Below are positions 11,558 to 24,276 of a stretch of 64,000 bases of DNA, piece by piece. A program made the translations under genes and the position numbers. The DNA is taken from the NCBI GenBank assembly GCA_015501605.1, contig JADNRZ010000032.1, positions 186,001 through 250,000 on the forward strand, in the 5' to 3' direction. The DNA is from Panaeolus papilionaceus (lineage: Eukaryota; Basidiomycota; Agaricomycetes; Agaricales). The notes under the pieces are model-generated. The model was given only the letters and a program-made list of their open reading frames with translations, was not told the DNA's origin and searched no databases. How positions within the stretch are numbered: position 1 is the first letter of the stretch; each line of letters starts with the position of its first letter.

Positions 11558-13980
11558 CTAAACCTCCTGCTCGTACACATCATCCCATCCGGCCACGTCA
11601 TCATCGTCACTGCCGTATTCACCATCATCCTGTAGCGCCAACAACCCTTTTTTCTTTTTAGATGTCCCATTCACCTTTTCCACAGGTTCCAACACCGTCA
11701 TCGTTGGCTCCTCTTCCACAATCAACGTTGGACCTTCACCGTCGCTCTTATCGTCGTCCATCGTGAAGAGATCAGCGTCGTCTTTATCATCTCCAGGGAA
11801 TGCGATGTTGGAGCCGGATGAAGGCAAGCTGCCGCTCTCTACGAAGAGATCCTTCAGAGCGTCGTAGTTGATGCGCTTGCTGTATTTTGGGTTCTTTTTG
11901 AGTAAATTTCGGACAGATTCGGCAGCTGTTCCTCCTGCTGCTGTAGATGCGTCTCTGGGTTTTGCGTTCGTTTTGCGACGCTGATATAAGGGGTCGTGTT
12001 AGCAAGGGTTTGAGGAAAACGAAAAAGAAAAAAATGTTGAAGTAGCACAGCCACCCAAGACAAGGAGAAAAAAAAATTGACTTGATCGTGATACGAACCT
12101 TACGACTCTTGGATGTAGTGCTATTTTCTTGATCACCCTTGGCTAGAAAAACAAGGCAATAATACCGTTTCAGCAAAAGGTTCATTACATTGGTCCTCAT
12201 GAAAAAGGAAACACAAGCAATAAATGAAGAGAAAGCACCAAATGTACTCACCAGCGAGGGCTTCCAAATATTCGCGATTTAGCTCAACCCAAACCCGTTC
12301 TTTAATTTTCACTTCTTCTTCGGACAAAATAAAGCGATCCAATTCTTCTTCGTTGAGACCTGTGAGCTCATCTACAACGGATATTTGGGCTAATCTTCGT
12401 TCTTCAGCTTCATCGAGGGCAGAGGTTAACTGCGTTCCTTGACTGTTTTGAAGGAATGTCGTCACTTCCTCTACGAGGACCTCGTTCGCTGTTTCGTCAA
12501 AAAGGGTGGTGGGAGGCGCAACGAGAGTGGGTGTGGATGAAGATGTAGGGGAGGGTATCGCAGGGATGGGCATTGATTGTTGAAGGAGGGCGGGGTCGAT
12601 GTTGCTGAGGTCTTCTGTCAACATGGTGGACTGTGGTGGCATTGTCGCTGTATTGATGGTGATGGCGTCAGCGATGATGCTACCAGGTACGACTGAAGGG
12701 TCAAGAAGTGGTCGTGGCGGTTCTGCAGGAGCAGCGGCTACATCCTCCCCGTCGGTTTCTTCACATCGTTTCCGCTTCCCTTGCCGCTTTTTGGATCCCT
12801 TCTTCCCCTTAGTTATCTTCTTGAGAAATTCCTCCGCCTCGTCCGTCTCCCCATTCGCCGTTTTTTCAGCTGCCAAACGCTCAGCCTCCTCCTTCTCCTT
12901 CCCCTTGGTGAAGGCGGGTGGATCCATCTCCTCCTCCAACCAGACATTACGGAAATCCTGTAGGGTCAAAGCGCCGCTAGGAGTGGCCTTAAATTCGTCC
13001 AGACGTTTTTTGAGAGTGGTGTCAGCGATTTTGACAACTTGCACAATCTCTTCCACCGATCGGCGGAAATTGTTCATGCGCGCTGCTAAAAGGAGAGCTG
13101 CACCACAAATTCCAGCTGGCCGTCGGCCACGGGTCATCCAGTCTCTGTCAAATCGCTGAACTAGCCGGACAGCATCGGTAGCGACCTTGTGGGTTTCATC
13201 GCCGAATTCAAGGAGGGCAGCAAATCTTGAGATGTAATGGGAAGGATCGACGAGAGGGAGGCGGAGATTGAGGGTTTGTACGAGCTGAAGGTAGGTATGA
13301 CCGAGTTCGAAGACATTGACCTAGAACCAGTAAGAAAGGGGACACCAAATAACAAAAATAGGAACATACTTGAAGAAGATCCGAGAAGTCTATCAGCATG
13401 TAATTGCGGGTTTCTTTCTGCCGACAGGCGACATACAGACAGACGGCAACGACGTTCATGCTTTTCCGACCCTTGGTAAATTTGTGTTCCACAGCGAGGG
13501 TATACATGCGAGTTGCGGCAAGTACCACCATGTCCGAGAGACGAAGAACATTGGCTATGCTCTGAATCTTCTTGGTTGCTGTAGTTTATGAGCAGCGTGA
13601 TGGAAATGGACGAAATCATCCATACCATTGGCTATTGTTTGCTCTCTTGACTCGTTGCTCCCTCTGTTCCCATAAGGACCACTCATTCTCGCATGCGCTG
13701 AGTCAATGGGTCAGTATGTGGACATTCACACAAAATATGACTCACTTGCTCCCTGCCCCACGAACGATCCCTGCACCATAGCAGCACCATTTGACGTCTC
13801 TCCGAAGGCAATCTCGTTTACAATGGTATTTTCTTCAACAACGGTACCACATTGAACACAGAAGCCGTTTCCAGCTGCTTGGTCATATTCAATGACAGTA
13901 CCTCCACAATCAGTACATACAGCCTGTACAAGTTCAGAACACCGCTTGAGCTATGCACATAAAAATAAGCGACTCACCAT
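11558..13980 (-). CDS. BRF1: TFIIIB subunit BRF1 (TFIIB-related factor)
   Basis: RNA polymerase III initiation factor: BRF1 bridges TFIIIC, TBP and Pol III at tRNA and 5S promoters. The ATG (13978-13980) lies directly before an intron and continues as AVCTDCGGTVIEYD and NGFCVQCGTVV, a TFIIB-type zinc ribbon (CxxC...CxxC). Two cyclin folds follow: IQSIANVLRLSDMVV, CLYVACRQKETRNYMLIDF, then ELGHTYLQLVQTLNLRLP and RRPAGICGAALLLAARMN. A long acidic/basic linker leads to the BRF1 homology region (RVWVELNREYLEALA), further introns near 12100-12250, and KRINYDALKDLF. The tail is acidic and ends GWDDVYEQEV at 11558. About eight exons, all open. An essential single-copy type gene with family-typical length and domain order. 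Confidence 0.92.
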
Positions 13981-14709
13981 TGTTTTAAGTCAGTTTAAAA
14001 ATCAAAGAAAAGGCACTAAAATGAAAGAATGTGTTAGCTTTATTTATTAAGCACTAGATTTACTCACTGAATATAAAGAATAAAAGAGAATAAAGATAGT
14101 AGAAAAACGAATAAAGTACGAGGAGGAGACAAGACCAGTGTGTGTCACCTGTCACACTTTGGTTATCTATGTCGGATCGATCACATGGCGTGACACATGG
14201 CTCGGCCCGGCGCCTGAGATAATAGATTCTCCAGTTAGGGGCTCTTGACCTCAAAGTGTTCGGGGTAGGCAGATGTTGTCGCTCCTTGGCGCTCGTCGCA
14301 CTTCAAAGTCTACATCTACCTAAATATTTACTCTTATCCTGAGTAACTTAGGCCCGGGACTGGTATTCTCATATACGTTGACAAATGAGAGCAAGAGACA
14401 CCAATCGGATTCACTAGTCCTCCAACCAAGTGTTGGCATGGGACCATTTGCAAGGTACCACCCACACTGCATTTGAAGTAAAGTAGATCAGATGTGTACA
14501 GCCTACAAAAAAGATTACCATTGTAAAGCTCGGTCTCACGAATTTCGGCTCTAATTTATATGGACCAGATACAGCCTCTTGATCCCAGAAAGTCCGCATT
14601 TGGGAATTCAAACTGCGGAGGTGACTCGTCGTCTCAGCGGTTTATAATACAATCACGATACTTCAAAGTTGAATTCTTATGCTTCCCCGGAGCCCATATA
14701 GCACTCAAG
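13981..14709. other. Divergent promoter region
   Basis: Upstream of both BRF1 (-) and the F-box-like gene (+). A/T-rich around 14040-14110. An in-frame ATG at 14560 would lengthen the F-box protein, but the extension lacks any family feature. Confidence 0.55.
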
Positions 14710-15780
14710 ATGAGCTCACCTGCATTACCAGAGTTTCCGACAGAGCTGCTGCTAAAGATCCTTCGGATAACCTGGGTTCAGCCAATGAATCAAGCAGAAC
14801 GAGTCGAGGTAATTTTATCCTGGAGCAGGGTAAACAGAGCTTGGAGAAGACAGTTCCAGATGATCAGCGCGACCAACACTTGGATAATGACAGCACTTCA
14901 CGCGAAGTGCTTTCTCGAATCAGTCAAGGATAGCCATTTACGGCAACCCACCTCTGTCCACGGAATCGTACTTGATCGGGAGACCCACTCGGAGAGGATC
15001 AATCCACGTCTCATTTGCGTCCAGCTGAACTTCCACGTCGAAAGACCCGGCGAGCACAAGCACATCGGATTATCCCGAATATACTTCAATCTCCTCCACC
15101 ATCTGTTTTTCTACTCCGTACTTCCCAACCTTCAACAAGTAGCATTCCGATATCTTGGTTTCACGGTCTACGAAACATTCTTAGATCTTTGGTTGACACG
15201 TACCCATCCACCCGCTGTCCCCATTGAAGTCGAATGTGCATGGACTGGGGAACATCATACACTTGTGCAAAATGAACTTACACACCGCTCAAGTTCAGAG
15301 AGTGACGAACACATCTTAACAATGACTGAACGACAGCTGATATTTTACATTACCTCCATCGGGCGTTTACGACTTACACCCGTCATACAATCTGACATTC
15401 GCAATAAAGGCAGTTGTGGGGCTTTGTTAGAAGTCCTTCAGCTTGCTCCTATACCCCATGACTTGCAACCTCTGCCGAGCTTCAACGAAATACTCCGCTC
15501 TTGGTCTGACTCCGCGGGCATAGGTGGGGCCGATGAAATTTTTGTGCAACCGAAGGATCCAGTCTTACGGTGGGACCCTAATGAGAGGGTACAAGAAGAA
15601 TTTTGTATTGTGAGTGAATCAATCCTTTTAATCGTCAAAATAGGACCTGACATGCAGTCGACTACTACTCCGGATTTGTATAGATTTGCTGAATGCGATC
15701 ACGCGACATCATTGGCTGATGCAGGCAACAAGGTTCTTAGGGACTACCATTGGCAATGTAGAAGAGCTATTTATTTTTAA
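14710..15780 (+). CDS. F-box-like domain protein
   Basis: A single-exon open frame of about 356 residues. It begins MSSPALPEFPTELLLKILR, a typical agaricomycete F-box start, and the helix continues with VILSWSRVNRAWRR. F-box proteins link substrates to SCF ubiquitin ligases through Skp1. The rest (FNLLHHLFFYSVLPNLQQ, FYITSIGRLRLTP, LLEVLQLAP) resembles the loosely leucine-rich C-terminal halves of these lineage-expanded genes but gives no specific target. An upstream in-frame ATG at 14560 exists; 14710 is preferred because the F-box begins there. No introns, no lesions. Confidence 0.72.
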   Translation: MSSPALPEFPTELLLKILRITWVQPMNQAERVEVILSWSRVNRAWRRQFQMISATNTWIMTALHAKCFLESVKDSHLRQPTSVHGIVLDRETHSERINPRLICVQLNFHVERPGEHKHIGLSRIYFNLLHHLFFYSVLPNLQQVAFRYLGFTVYETFLDLWLTRTHPPAVPIEVECAWTGEHHTLVQNELTHRSSSESDEHILTMTERQLIFYITSIGRLRLTPVIQSDIRNKGSCGALLEVLQLAPIPHDLQPLPSFNEILRSWSDSAGIGGADEIFVQPKDPVLRWDPNERVQEEFCIVSESILLIVKIGPDMQSTTTPDLYRFAECDHATSLADAGNKVLRDYHWQCRRAIYF

Positions 15781-18700
15781 TCGACGTGTAATGTTAGAAT
15801 GTCCGTTTATTTGAACATACTCTTTCATGGATCTTGTTCATGTGATCGTTCACGTTCTCGCACGTTTCACTGCTGAACAGGTCCCGATGATGTGCACGTA
15901 GGGAGATGTTGGTAAAAGGTGAGTGATGGTATATGTGTTACTAGGGAAGGAGATGGTGGAATGGAAAGGGAAGGTGACGACGCGTGATACGACTTCGTGG
16001 GGTCGATATGTGAGAGCGATGAGGAGATGGGAAGAGAAGGCGAGTACTAGTGTGAGAACTACGAAAGACGAATAGGACGAAACTGAAGGTAAACACTAAC
16101 GAAGGTGCTCACGGGCACCGGACGACGAAATGCAAATACGAAATACAAAGTACGAGAGGGGGAAAAGGCTTGTATTCGTTACAAACTATATACATGATGT
16201 ATGTAAAACTAAGGAAAATCATAGAAATCAAAGCGAAACGTTCGAATATTCAGAAACCCAAAGCGCGCGACACGCCAATGAAGCGCTGACGCAAATAGAA
16301 ATAAACGGAAAATAGTTGAAAATGGCTTACGAACGCGGTGCTCATACCGAGTCATTGCGGATTTTTCACTTTCAAGGTGTCTATCGAGGACAGTGCGATT
16401 ACTGCTGTCATGAAGACGGCCGGCCAACTCACCAAAGCGTACTTCGATCTGAATATCCTCAATCCTCTCTGCTCGATAGACCCACCTTGCCCTTGGATTA
16501 GGAGATGATTTCCCCATGGAAACTCTCGAGACTTGTCATGTTCCGTAATCCCTGAAACCCCTCCTGAAGGTGCAGCCAACACAGGACAGTGGAGACAAAC
16601 ACATCGAGCCCTTGAACGGAACAATTGTCCATCCCGAGACCTACCGAATGCCGAATTGGAATTTAAAAGGAGAGAAGGATGCATACGATAATTCCCGGGT
16701 TGTGAGTAGTTGTTGCTAACTACTTAAATCCAAGGGGAAATGTGCTTTGCTCATGTCAATAATTCCCCTTTCCGGATACACTGGCAAGGGGGATCACGGT
16801 GAAATGATAAATGAGTCTTTGGCATTATTTTTTCACATTTTTACCTGCTTTGATATGGAATTGTACACTGGCACCAGATGACTTTCTCCTCGCAGTCTTT
16901 CAGAGTCGAAGCACAATCACGTATCAACACAATTGTATACTACCAACGCAAACATATGACACGTCATGTAGCACTTTACGATTTGAAGGATTCAGTACCT
17001 CCCAATGGCGCACAAAGCCTCCTGCTAGTATTTACAGACGAGAAGTCCGACGTTGTTACCGACGCACACATCTGATATATTTTCAGTCAGAAGCCCGTAG
17101 TTATGCACAGATCTGTACTCTACTCGTTACCTATATTAGTTTGGGATTTGAGTCCACCAGGGCACTGGCTCCACACAAGCATGGGTAAGAAGCCCACACC
17201 CGATGGAACACTGACAATAGAGCATCCGCTACAGCCCAACGCGGCATAATTCCCACTAGTAAAGGTATATGCCATCTCATAAGTTTGGTACAAAGTGAAT
17301 TAAATTCGAGGCGTACTTAGCCGCACAAACAAGATATGCACGAGGACCGAGGCTGATGCAGGAGTTAAGGTCCGATGCACTGTTCGTTATGCCACCCATG
17401 CGATCTTGCAGCTTGCGCGAAGGGTATGGTCGCCCTCAACGTAGATATTGGAGCACGTTGTAGATAGCTGGTCGACTGCTCGCACTCCAGATACAGCGGA
17501 GGAGACGATAATCACCATTGAAAAAAAAGTTGAAGAAATACATGACATGGCGCATCAGGAACTCGTCCGCTCCCATTTTTCGGTTTCTAAAATTGGGAAA
17601 ACCACCTATAAATTCAAAAAACCTTAAAAACCCGAAACTTAAAAACCTAAGTGTGTTTTGCCAAAAACTATCTCTCACCCAAATAATTCATGATAAATTA
17701 CTGGAGGCGACATCATGCATAAGGTTTGTCTCGGGATATCTGAAACAAAGCTGACATTGCACTCGACTTGAATAAATACTTCAAGTGTCCATGCGTATAC
17801 AGAAAACATCATCTTCGACCAACTCACTGGGGGACATCTTCATCGATACTTTTAATTTAGTTCTATATACTGTGTTGAGCGACTTTCGGCCCGATGTGGA
17901 GACTGGTAAATTGAGCGGGAGTTACATAACCATCGCAGCCGGGGTATTGATTTCTCGCTGTATAAAGCGGCAGCCACATCATGGTCTTCAACGTTGGTCC
18001 ATCATGACTGTGCATGACTGAACTCATCCGATCAGCCCATCAAGAAGCGCTGGATTCTGAATCCTGATGGTCGAGCGTCTGGGCGCACGCGTCACACGAC
18101 TGAATCCAGCCCAGAAATAGATTCGGAGCGGAGGCCGACGACGGCATTCAATTCAACTGAGTGGCAACGCATCGCCCTCGTTCCGGCTTCTAGGACCTAC
18201 ATATGATATATAGCTTTAAGAAGAACTATCTCCAAAATAAACCAGGTTCAACGAAACTATGCTGACGAGCATACTTGCACCTTCTGCCGCTGACAGATAT
18301 GGTGCCTACCTTGGATTATGATTCTCAGGCTACCTTCCACAAAACCTCCCGAGAGTGCCGTCTGAAAATGGGTCAATGGGGACGAAATCGTGCGCATATA
18401 TAGACTTATTTTAGTTCGAAAGGCCGTCAAGCTCGAACACGCTGTTATGGAAGCAAGATTGGGTTGAAATGATGAGCGCCAGCGAGAGAAAGTTGCGCAT
18501 ATGGACTTACATCTAGTCCGTCGCGAGCGCGTGTATTGCTTCCCAATCAGGTTATCTATGCCCTGCTCATCAGATAGTCTCCACATATACCTGCGGCTCT
18601 ATAGGATTTCATACGGTCTGTTCGTACTCTAGGAGTTTCTACGGAGCCTCGGCTATAATTTTGGGACGGAGACCCTTCGATAATCGAGAGGTAAGTCCCA

Positions 18701-18957
18701 TTGGTGTCTATTATAGCATATTTTCGTACAAACTACATGGCCTTATGATACCTCCGAGATTTCGATATGACTACATGAAAGCTTGTTGCTGGACGCGTGA
18801 TCATATGCCTTGGTGACTGACCTCCAGATGTTGAGAAAATACATCGCATGAATCCACAGATTTTGGCACGCTCTCTATGTTTTAGAGGGGGTATATAAAG
18901 CAGGGATGAGCATCCAGATCTCTCAGTGCCCATCCCGTGGTATTTCCTCTTCTCGAT
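15781..18957. other. Gene-poor stretch, 3.2 kb
   Basis: No coding region can be supported. Open frames at 16209-16684 (-) and elsewhere are short, mutually overlapping and without motifs. The A/T-rich patch near 17515-17700 is not a clear repeat. The last 100 bp hold the TATA box of the downstream protease gene. Confidence 0.55.
18892..18900 (+). promoter_or_regulatory. TATA box of the M35 protease gene
   Basis: TATATAAAG lies 58 bp upstream of the start codon of the secreted protease, a normal distance for a TATA-driven fungal promoter with a short leader. Confidence 0.55.
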
Positions 18958-20335
18958 ATGAAGTCCAGCCTCCTGATTCCTCTCTCTTTCCTGGCTGTTG
19001 CTTTTGCTGCACCGTCTGGGTTGCCCACTCTCAAAGCCAGCGTAAGCGTTGCCAATGGGATAACAGCATCTAGGGATCTTGTGGTCTCTGCCACTGTCAC
19101 TAACACTGGCAATGAAGATCTTCGAGTTCTCAAGTATAACACCATCCTCGACAACAACCCCACCAGGAACTTTCGTCTATTCAAGGACGGCAAGGAAGTG
19201 GGTTTCCAAGGCATTAGGGTAGGTCTTGCAACAGCTGGCCTTGACTCGTACTGAAATCGTCAATTAGCTTACTCCTGACATCAACGACGATGGCGTCTAT
19301 ACTGTGATTCCCGCCGGCGGATCCGTCACCATTGAACATGACCTTTCCGGACGCTTCAACTTTGATGATGCCGGCACTGGTAAATTGACAATCAAAGCAG
19401 CCAATCTCATACAGTTCGGTCGCGGCACCGCCATCGCCAATGAGGTCACCAATGTTGAGGTCAACGATCTTATGGTTGATCTCGATACCGTCGAGAATAT
19501 CTTCACGGCTCAACTGACCACGCCAAGTTGTAGTGACAGTAACCGCCTAAGTATTCTTCAGGGCGCATTAGCTGAAGCCAGGGCTTTGGCTGGGGGTGCT
19601 GCAGCTGATACACGCACCCACCCCAATTCGGCCCCGATCAATACATACTTCGGGGCAAACAACAGGGACACAATTTGGTGGAACCTTGACCGTAATTTCA
19701 TTTTCCATGACATGGCTTTCTGAGTCTCATCAACTTCCTAAAGGCATTGCCGGTGACCTTTCCACTGCTGGTACCCGAACGTAAGCTTAAGTCTGCTGGA
19801 GCTTCATCTTATCCTATCTTACTACAGAACTTCAGTCTTTATTGCCAGGACCCGACTACATTCTGTTCCAGCAACCCAGGTGTCGTTGCCTACACCAGCT
19901 TGCTTCTCAGCGGTGATACTATCTTGAAATCGGATGTAAGTTTTCACTATCATCGGTATTGGCAACTACTCAATACCAAAATTTATAGATCTACACCTGC
20001 AATTCCTTCTTCGGCTACCCCGCTACCAGCGCCGTCTGCCAAGGAACCGATTTTACGCGCGGTTATGTCATTCTACATGAGGTATGATCCAGCTTGGTTT
20101 CGACTCGGAGGATCCATCACTCACGGATACCTGTACTGAAGCTCTCCCATGCTGTGTTCCATGCACTTGACACAGTCTATGGATGCAGTGGTTCCGCCGC
20201 TCTCAGTGATGCTGCTAAGATCCAGAATGCAGAAAATTACGCTGTGAGCAGGTTCTGTTTGACCTTATCTTCGCACACTAAGTAGCATTTCTCCAGTGCT
20301 TTGGCACCCAGATCTACAGAGCCTACAATTGCTAA
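18958..20335 (+). CDS. Secreted M35 (deuterolysin-like) metalloprotease
   Basis: A secreted zinc metalloendopeptidase. Signal peptide MKSSLLIPLSFLAVAFAA, then a prodomain (LKASVSVANGITASRD, SATVTNTGNEDLRVLKYN) typical of the M35/peptidyl-Lys family. The mature part has a Cys-containing loop (QLTTPSCSD), NTYFGANNRDTIWWNLDR, an intron, TLYCQDPTTFC, YTCNSFFGYP and TDFTRGYVILHE. The zinc motif is split by an intron and reads HE|LSH, giving HELSHA (HExxH), followed by ALDTVYGC as the third-ligand Asp region. The last small exon is CFGTQIYRAYNC. Five or so introns; the frame stays open through them, including a 55-nt intron near 19693-19747. Compared with the protease at 35358 it lacks the MEP-type FTRNGGT block and is closer to deuterolysins. 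Confidence 0.85.
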
Positions 20336-20929
20336 AGTAAAAATGCAATTATGCCAGTGAAAGGTAAAAGATATTTATGTCGAGTTTTTCATACTTGGGA
20401 AGAATTTCGTATGTATTGTCTGGTATCTAAATGCAGAAGTATGGAAAACAGTTCTGAAGTTATCGATGATCCTACGCTAAATTTCTAACGTGTGGTGCTT
20501 GGAGTTCATCCGACTACACAATAACAGAGTCCCAGGTCATCAGTATATTCTACGAGAATCGTCTCGCCTCTGGATAATTTTGGCTAGTAAAAGAAGCGCA
20601 AGATAGTTCCAAGATACATATTAAAGGCCAAGGGGAGACTGTCGGGCAGTCCTTAGGATTGAGCTGTTCAGTGTTCGTAAGTTTTGTAATGAGGCTTTCG
20701 TCGTGATCATAGGAAGGTCCTCCAAGACGCTTTTGGGTCATCTTGGTTTACAAAGACACTGACATTGCCAACCTTTGCGCTCAGCCACCGTCGTTTTTAA
20801 TCTACCAGAAAATAATGACAAATCCTCCTATCGTGAATTCCTATTGTATTTCAAGTCGCGTCTCTTTAATCACCAATTGAAATTTACCCTGGAATCCGTC
20901 GACTCGCTGATCGCTAAGTTGGAATGATA
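20336..20929. other. Intergenic
   Basis: About 0.6 kb between the M35 gene and the RTA1 pseudogene. Only short motif-free frames are seen. Confidence 0.55.
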
Positions 20930-21405
20930 TCCTGCCAAGCATGACTCGTGAACCCATCAGGAAATCATTGAGCGTAATTATGTTGGGATAACATAATAAG
21001 AGGGCTGACCTTGTTCGCGTCTTACAAAGTCTCTCCACCTGCTGCCATTGCCCCCCCCCCCCCCCCCCCGGCACCTTGGGTAACCAGAGATATAACGTCC
21101 TTGAAAGAGACGATCAGGGTTGTAAACATCCAAGGACGGTGGGAAGAAGTCACACAGGCGATATCTGAATCTGATGCATCGAGAAACGTGGAGGACTGAA
21201 ACAAGTGGACCAGTGTTGAGCTTTGTGATGTATTCGGACAAGACACACCTGACTTACGCGTAGTAATGCCAAGTAAAACGATGAAAGGCAACGCAAACCC
21301 CTCGAGAAGGGATATATCCTTCAGGAGACAGCTGAGCAATGAGGCTATCGGGAAGGACTGCAATTGTGGTGAGTGCTGCTTTCAAAATCTCAAGGTGGAT
21401 CAGGG
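20930..21405 (-). pseudogene. RTA1-like pseudogene (copy A', truncated)
   Basis: A decayed RTA1-like copy. A first exon is readable as DSLIAQLSPEGYIPSRG, followed after a one-base shift by PFIVLLGITT. The exons for the RMWW and LGPTPLLAANF blocks are missing. The next recognisable piece is KDVISLVTQGAGG, in which the Gly run has expanded into a 19-C homopolymer (21051-21069, plus strand). A final piece reads GSRVMLGRISFQL, after which homology stops. It is the most degraded of three head-to-tail copies. Confidence 0.75.
21051..21069 (+). repeat. Poly-C tract
   Basis: Nineteen consecutive C on the plus strand (poly-G in the pseudogene's sense). It replaces the Gly-Gly-Gly codons of the VGGG motif seen in the intact paralogues. 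Confidence 0.9.
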
Positions 21406-22007
21406 AGTGTACGCACCGTGGGGGTCCATTTCAGACATCGAAGACCCCCACTACAAGCAAAGGTGGGAAGGGAACTAGGCGAGACGCTGCAGGAAACAAC
21501 ATCGCTAGCACATTTTCCGACTCAAGGACATTCCGGTACATTCGGCGTGCTTTGTGCGAGTGGATGCGGACAGCCTGGATGAGTGCCATTGCCATACTTC
21601 GCGCAGAGGGATGGTGTAAGTAAAATACATCTAAGGCGGACCCAGTATTGCAAAGTAACCCCGAAATCTAGAGCAGGGAGCCAGAGTTTTACATGGAGGA
21701 AATTTGCGTCGACGGAACTGAACAAGCGGTGTTCGCAAGTCTTGGGATGACGTCACAGATTTAGAGAGAGGATCGAAAAATCATATTATTATTACATTAT
21801 TCGTCATCTCGTAAAAATGGGCCAATCATCTGGGCTGTACATACATGAAAAAGAAAAGAAAAAAGCGGAAGGATAGTCCACTTTTAATCTACAGTGTCCA
21901 AGACGCCACGCCGCCTCCGAACGGCGGAGCTACATACCCAATATTTGTCACTGAAACTCCATACATTGTTCACAGTCTAATATCCGACCATGTCGCATCA
22001 TTTGCTT
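21406..22007. other. Intergenic
   Basis: Between RTA1 copies A' and B. Overlapping frames near 21340-21625 have no motifs. Nothing supported. Confidence 0.5.
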
Positions 22008-23181
22008 TTAAGCACTGTCCACCTCGTGGAGATTCGCCTGCTTTTCATCTCCCTCGGATACCTTCTCGAGGAACATCCCCGGATGGACGAAGTTCAACGT
22101 GTAAATGGCAAGGACGATCATTGCGCCGTCGAGGACATCTATGGTCGTCAATGAGCATACAACTCGCGTTCAAGCGATGAAAAACTCACTGAAGTAGAGC
22201 TCGTTTGTGATAATGCGACCACCCCACCCGTCTTCCAGTTCAATCGTTCGGTAAATAGCCCTATTTGATCGTTAGGTTGGTTTCTCTGTGAAGAATTAAG
22301 GAAACTTGCCGAATAAAGAGAGTAGTTGTGTTAAATATTAAACCAGCACCCATGATCTTCAAATTATGTGTCAACGATGCCCGTCTTCCTGCCGTCAGCA
22401 GATGGATCGACTTCTTTTCCCACACCTTCCCCCCAGAAGATGGAGAAAAGGGGGTGTCACGCAGATAACGAACGAAGAACTCGATGCCGCAGATCGAGTA
22501 TACCACAATTACGACTGGAGAAAAAGGTTAAGCGTATTGATCGCGCTGAAATAGGGAGTACGTACGAAGTTGAAACGCGATACCGCCAAGCATAATATGT
22601 GATCCCTAAAGCCTTTGTTAGGTACCTCCAGGAGGTGGGACAGACAAAAGCCATAACGTACCCTGTTAGCTGCCTCCAGTGTCTCTGCGGTCGCTGCAAG
22701 ACCACCTCCCACCCCTTGAATCACCAGAGAAATTACATCCTATAGATGATGACAATATTAATTTGGGCGAGAAATGATGTGTCATAGATGCGCAGCTTAC
22801 ACAGGTACAGAAGAGAATGGAGTCTGAAGGTGGTCGCGTTCAACGATTAACCATGGAATGGAATGTAAAACGAGGAATCACGTACACATTCTAGGACTCA
22901 GTCTACTATACGCTGGGCCCAAATATTTGATCATTTCCCCCAAAATGACGAAATTGGCAGCGAGAAGAGGTGTCGGAGCGATGATTGTCAGGGTAATTCT
23001 AACCAAACCTGTCAATAAGTACCCTCGAAAGGACATTGGATCCTACATACTGCATTTGGAAAGGCGATGAGAGAAGGGGAGAGAAGCTCGACCACAGCCG
23101 CGCAGCCCACCCTGTAACTTCCAGCACACCACATAGACAGACAGTGGGAAGGAGCCACCATGTCGGAAAAATGGTGATTTA

Positions 23182-23535
23182 CTATGGCACGCCATCTGCA
23201 CATTTATTATTTTGCAGTTGCACATCTGTAAGTCTCAATTTTGGTGTGAGTGACACACAGATTTCGAAATTTTGAGCGTGCGACACACAGATTTGTACAT
23301 TTTTCTGTGTGTGGCACACAGATTCACGCATTCGAGCTCAAATTCTTGACGCACATCCGGGAGTATTGCCTAATAAGGTAATATGTCCGGATGTGTGTCG
23401 AAAAATGAGCTCGTTGACTTCAGTTGCACACAGAAATCCAACGAGCTGAATTTCAGTTGCACACATCCACAAAGGCCTGCCGTCGGACTTTGAATGCGGC
23501 TGACGGCCGTTTCCGCAATCTTATCAAAGTATTAG
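23182..23535 (+). repeat. Left arm of long inverted repeat
   Basis: Starts TATGGCACGCCATCTGCACA and runs through several CACACAGA units to a GACGGCCGTTTCCGCAATC block. Inverted and nearly identical to the right arm. It can form a very long hairpin when transcribed or single-stranded. Confidence 0.88.
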
Positions 23536-23934
23536 ATCAGCTCATCACACATAGAGCACTCAGGTGTTGTGGTAAGCTTTACCATCAAATGGCACGTTCT
23601 GGAGTCTGCATATATGCTCTAGGACTGCTCTGAAAAATGAGGAAATGATATTTAAATTTGTATATTATATTTTATCCATGTCAAGTAGCCAGAATATCGT
23701 GACTTGGGGCACATAAGTAACTGAGTGTCTTAGACTTGCATGAGCAGTTTCATTACCCTTCCCAGTTGACCACTGAGTTTTCTCTGAAATCTCATATATA
23801 CTTGTAAAACACTTTGTAAATATACTATACTCACAGAGAATACCTTACATGCAACCATCACCACAATCCTCCCTCTCACTTGTTCGAGGGCATGCGTAAG
23901 TAGCTATCATGTTGCCGTTGTCTAATACCTCGAT

Positions 23935-24276
23935 AAGATTGCGGAAACGGCCGTCAGCCGCATTCAAAGTCCGACGGCAGGCCTTTGTGGATGTGTGCAA
24001 CTGAAATTCAGCTCGTTGGATTTCTGTGTGCAACTGAAGTCAACGAGCTCATTTTTCGACACACATCCGGACATATTACCTTATTAGGCAATACTCCCGG
24101 ATGTGCGTCAAGAATTTGAGCTCGAATGCGTGAATCTGTGTGCCACACACAGAAAAATGTACAAATCTGTGTGTCGCACGCTCAAAATTTCGAAATCTGT
24201 GTGTCACTCACACCAAAATTGAGACTTACAGATGTGCAACTGCAAAATAATAAATGTGCAGATGGCGTGCCATATT
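23935..24276 (-). repeat. Right arm of long inverted repeat
   Basis: Inverted copy of the left arm, ending GGCGTGCCATA. Only a few substitutions are visible between the arms. Confidence 0.88.

Noticed and set aside
12599..13159. 186-residue open frame on the plus strand
   Set aside because: Lies antisense to well-supported BRF1 coding exons; Ser/Arg-rich composition is a shadow of the Lys/Glu-rich linker.
14560..14709. N-terminal extension of the F-box-like protein
   Set aside because: The F-box begins at the Met at 14710; the extension has no family feature.
16209..16684. Two overlapping minus-strand frames of 102 and 110 residues
   Set aside because: No motif, no plausible splicing partner, and the frames overlap one another.
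23424..24033. Two frames with the same start sequence (MHTEIQRAEF) on opposite strands
   Set aside because: They are the same inverted-repeat arm read twice, not genes.
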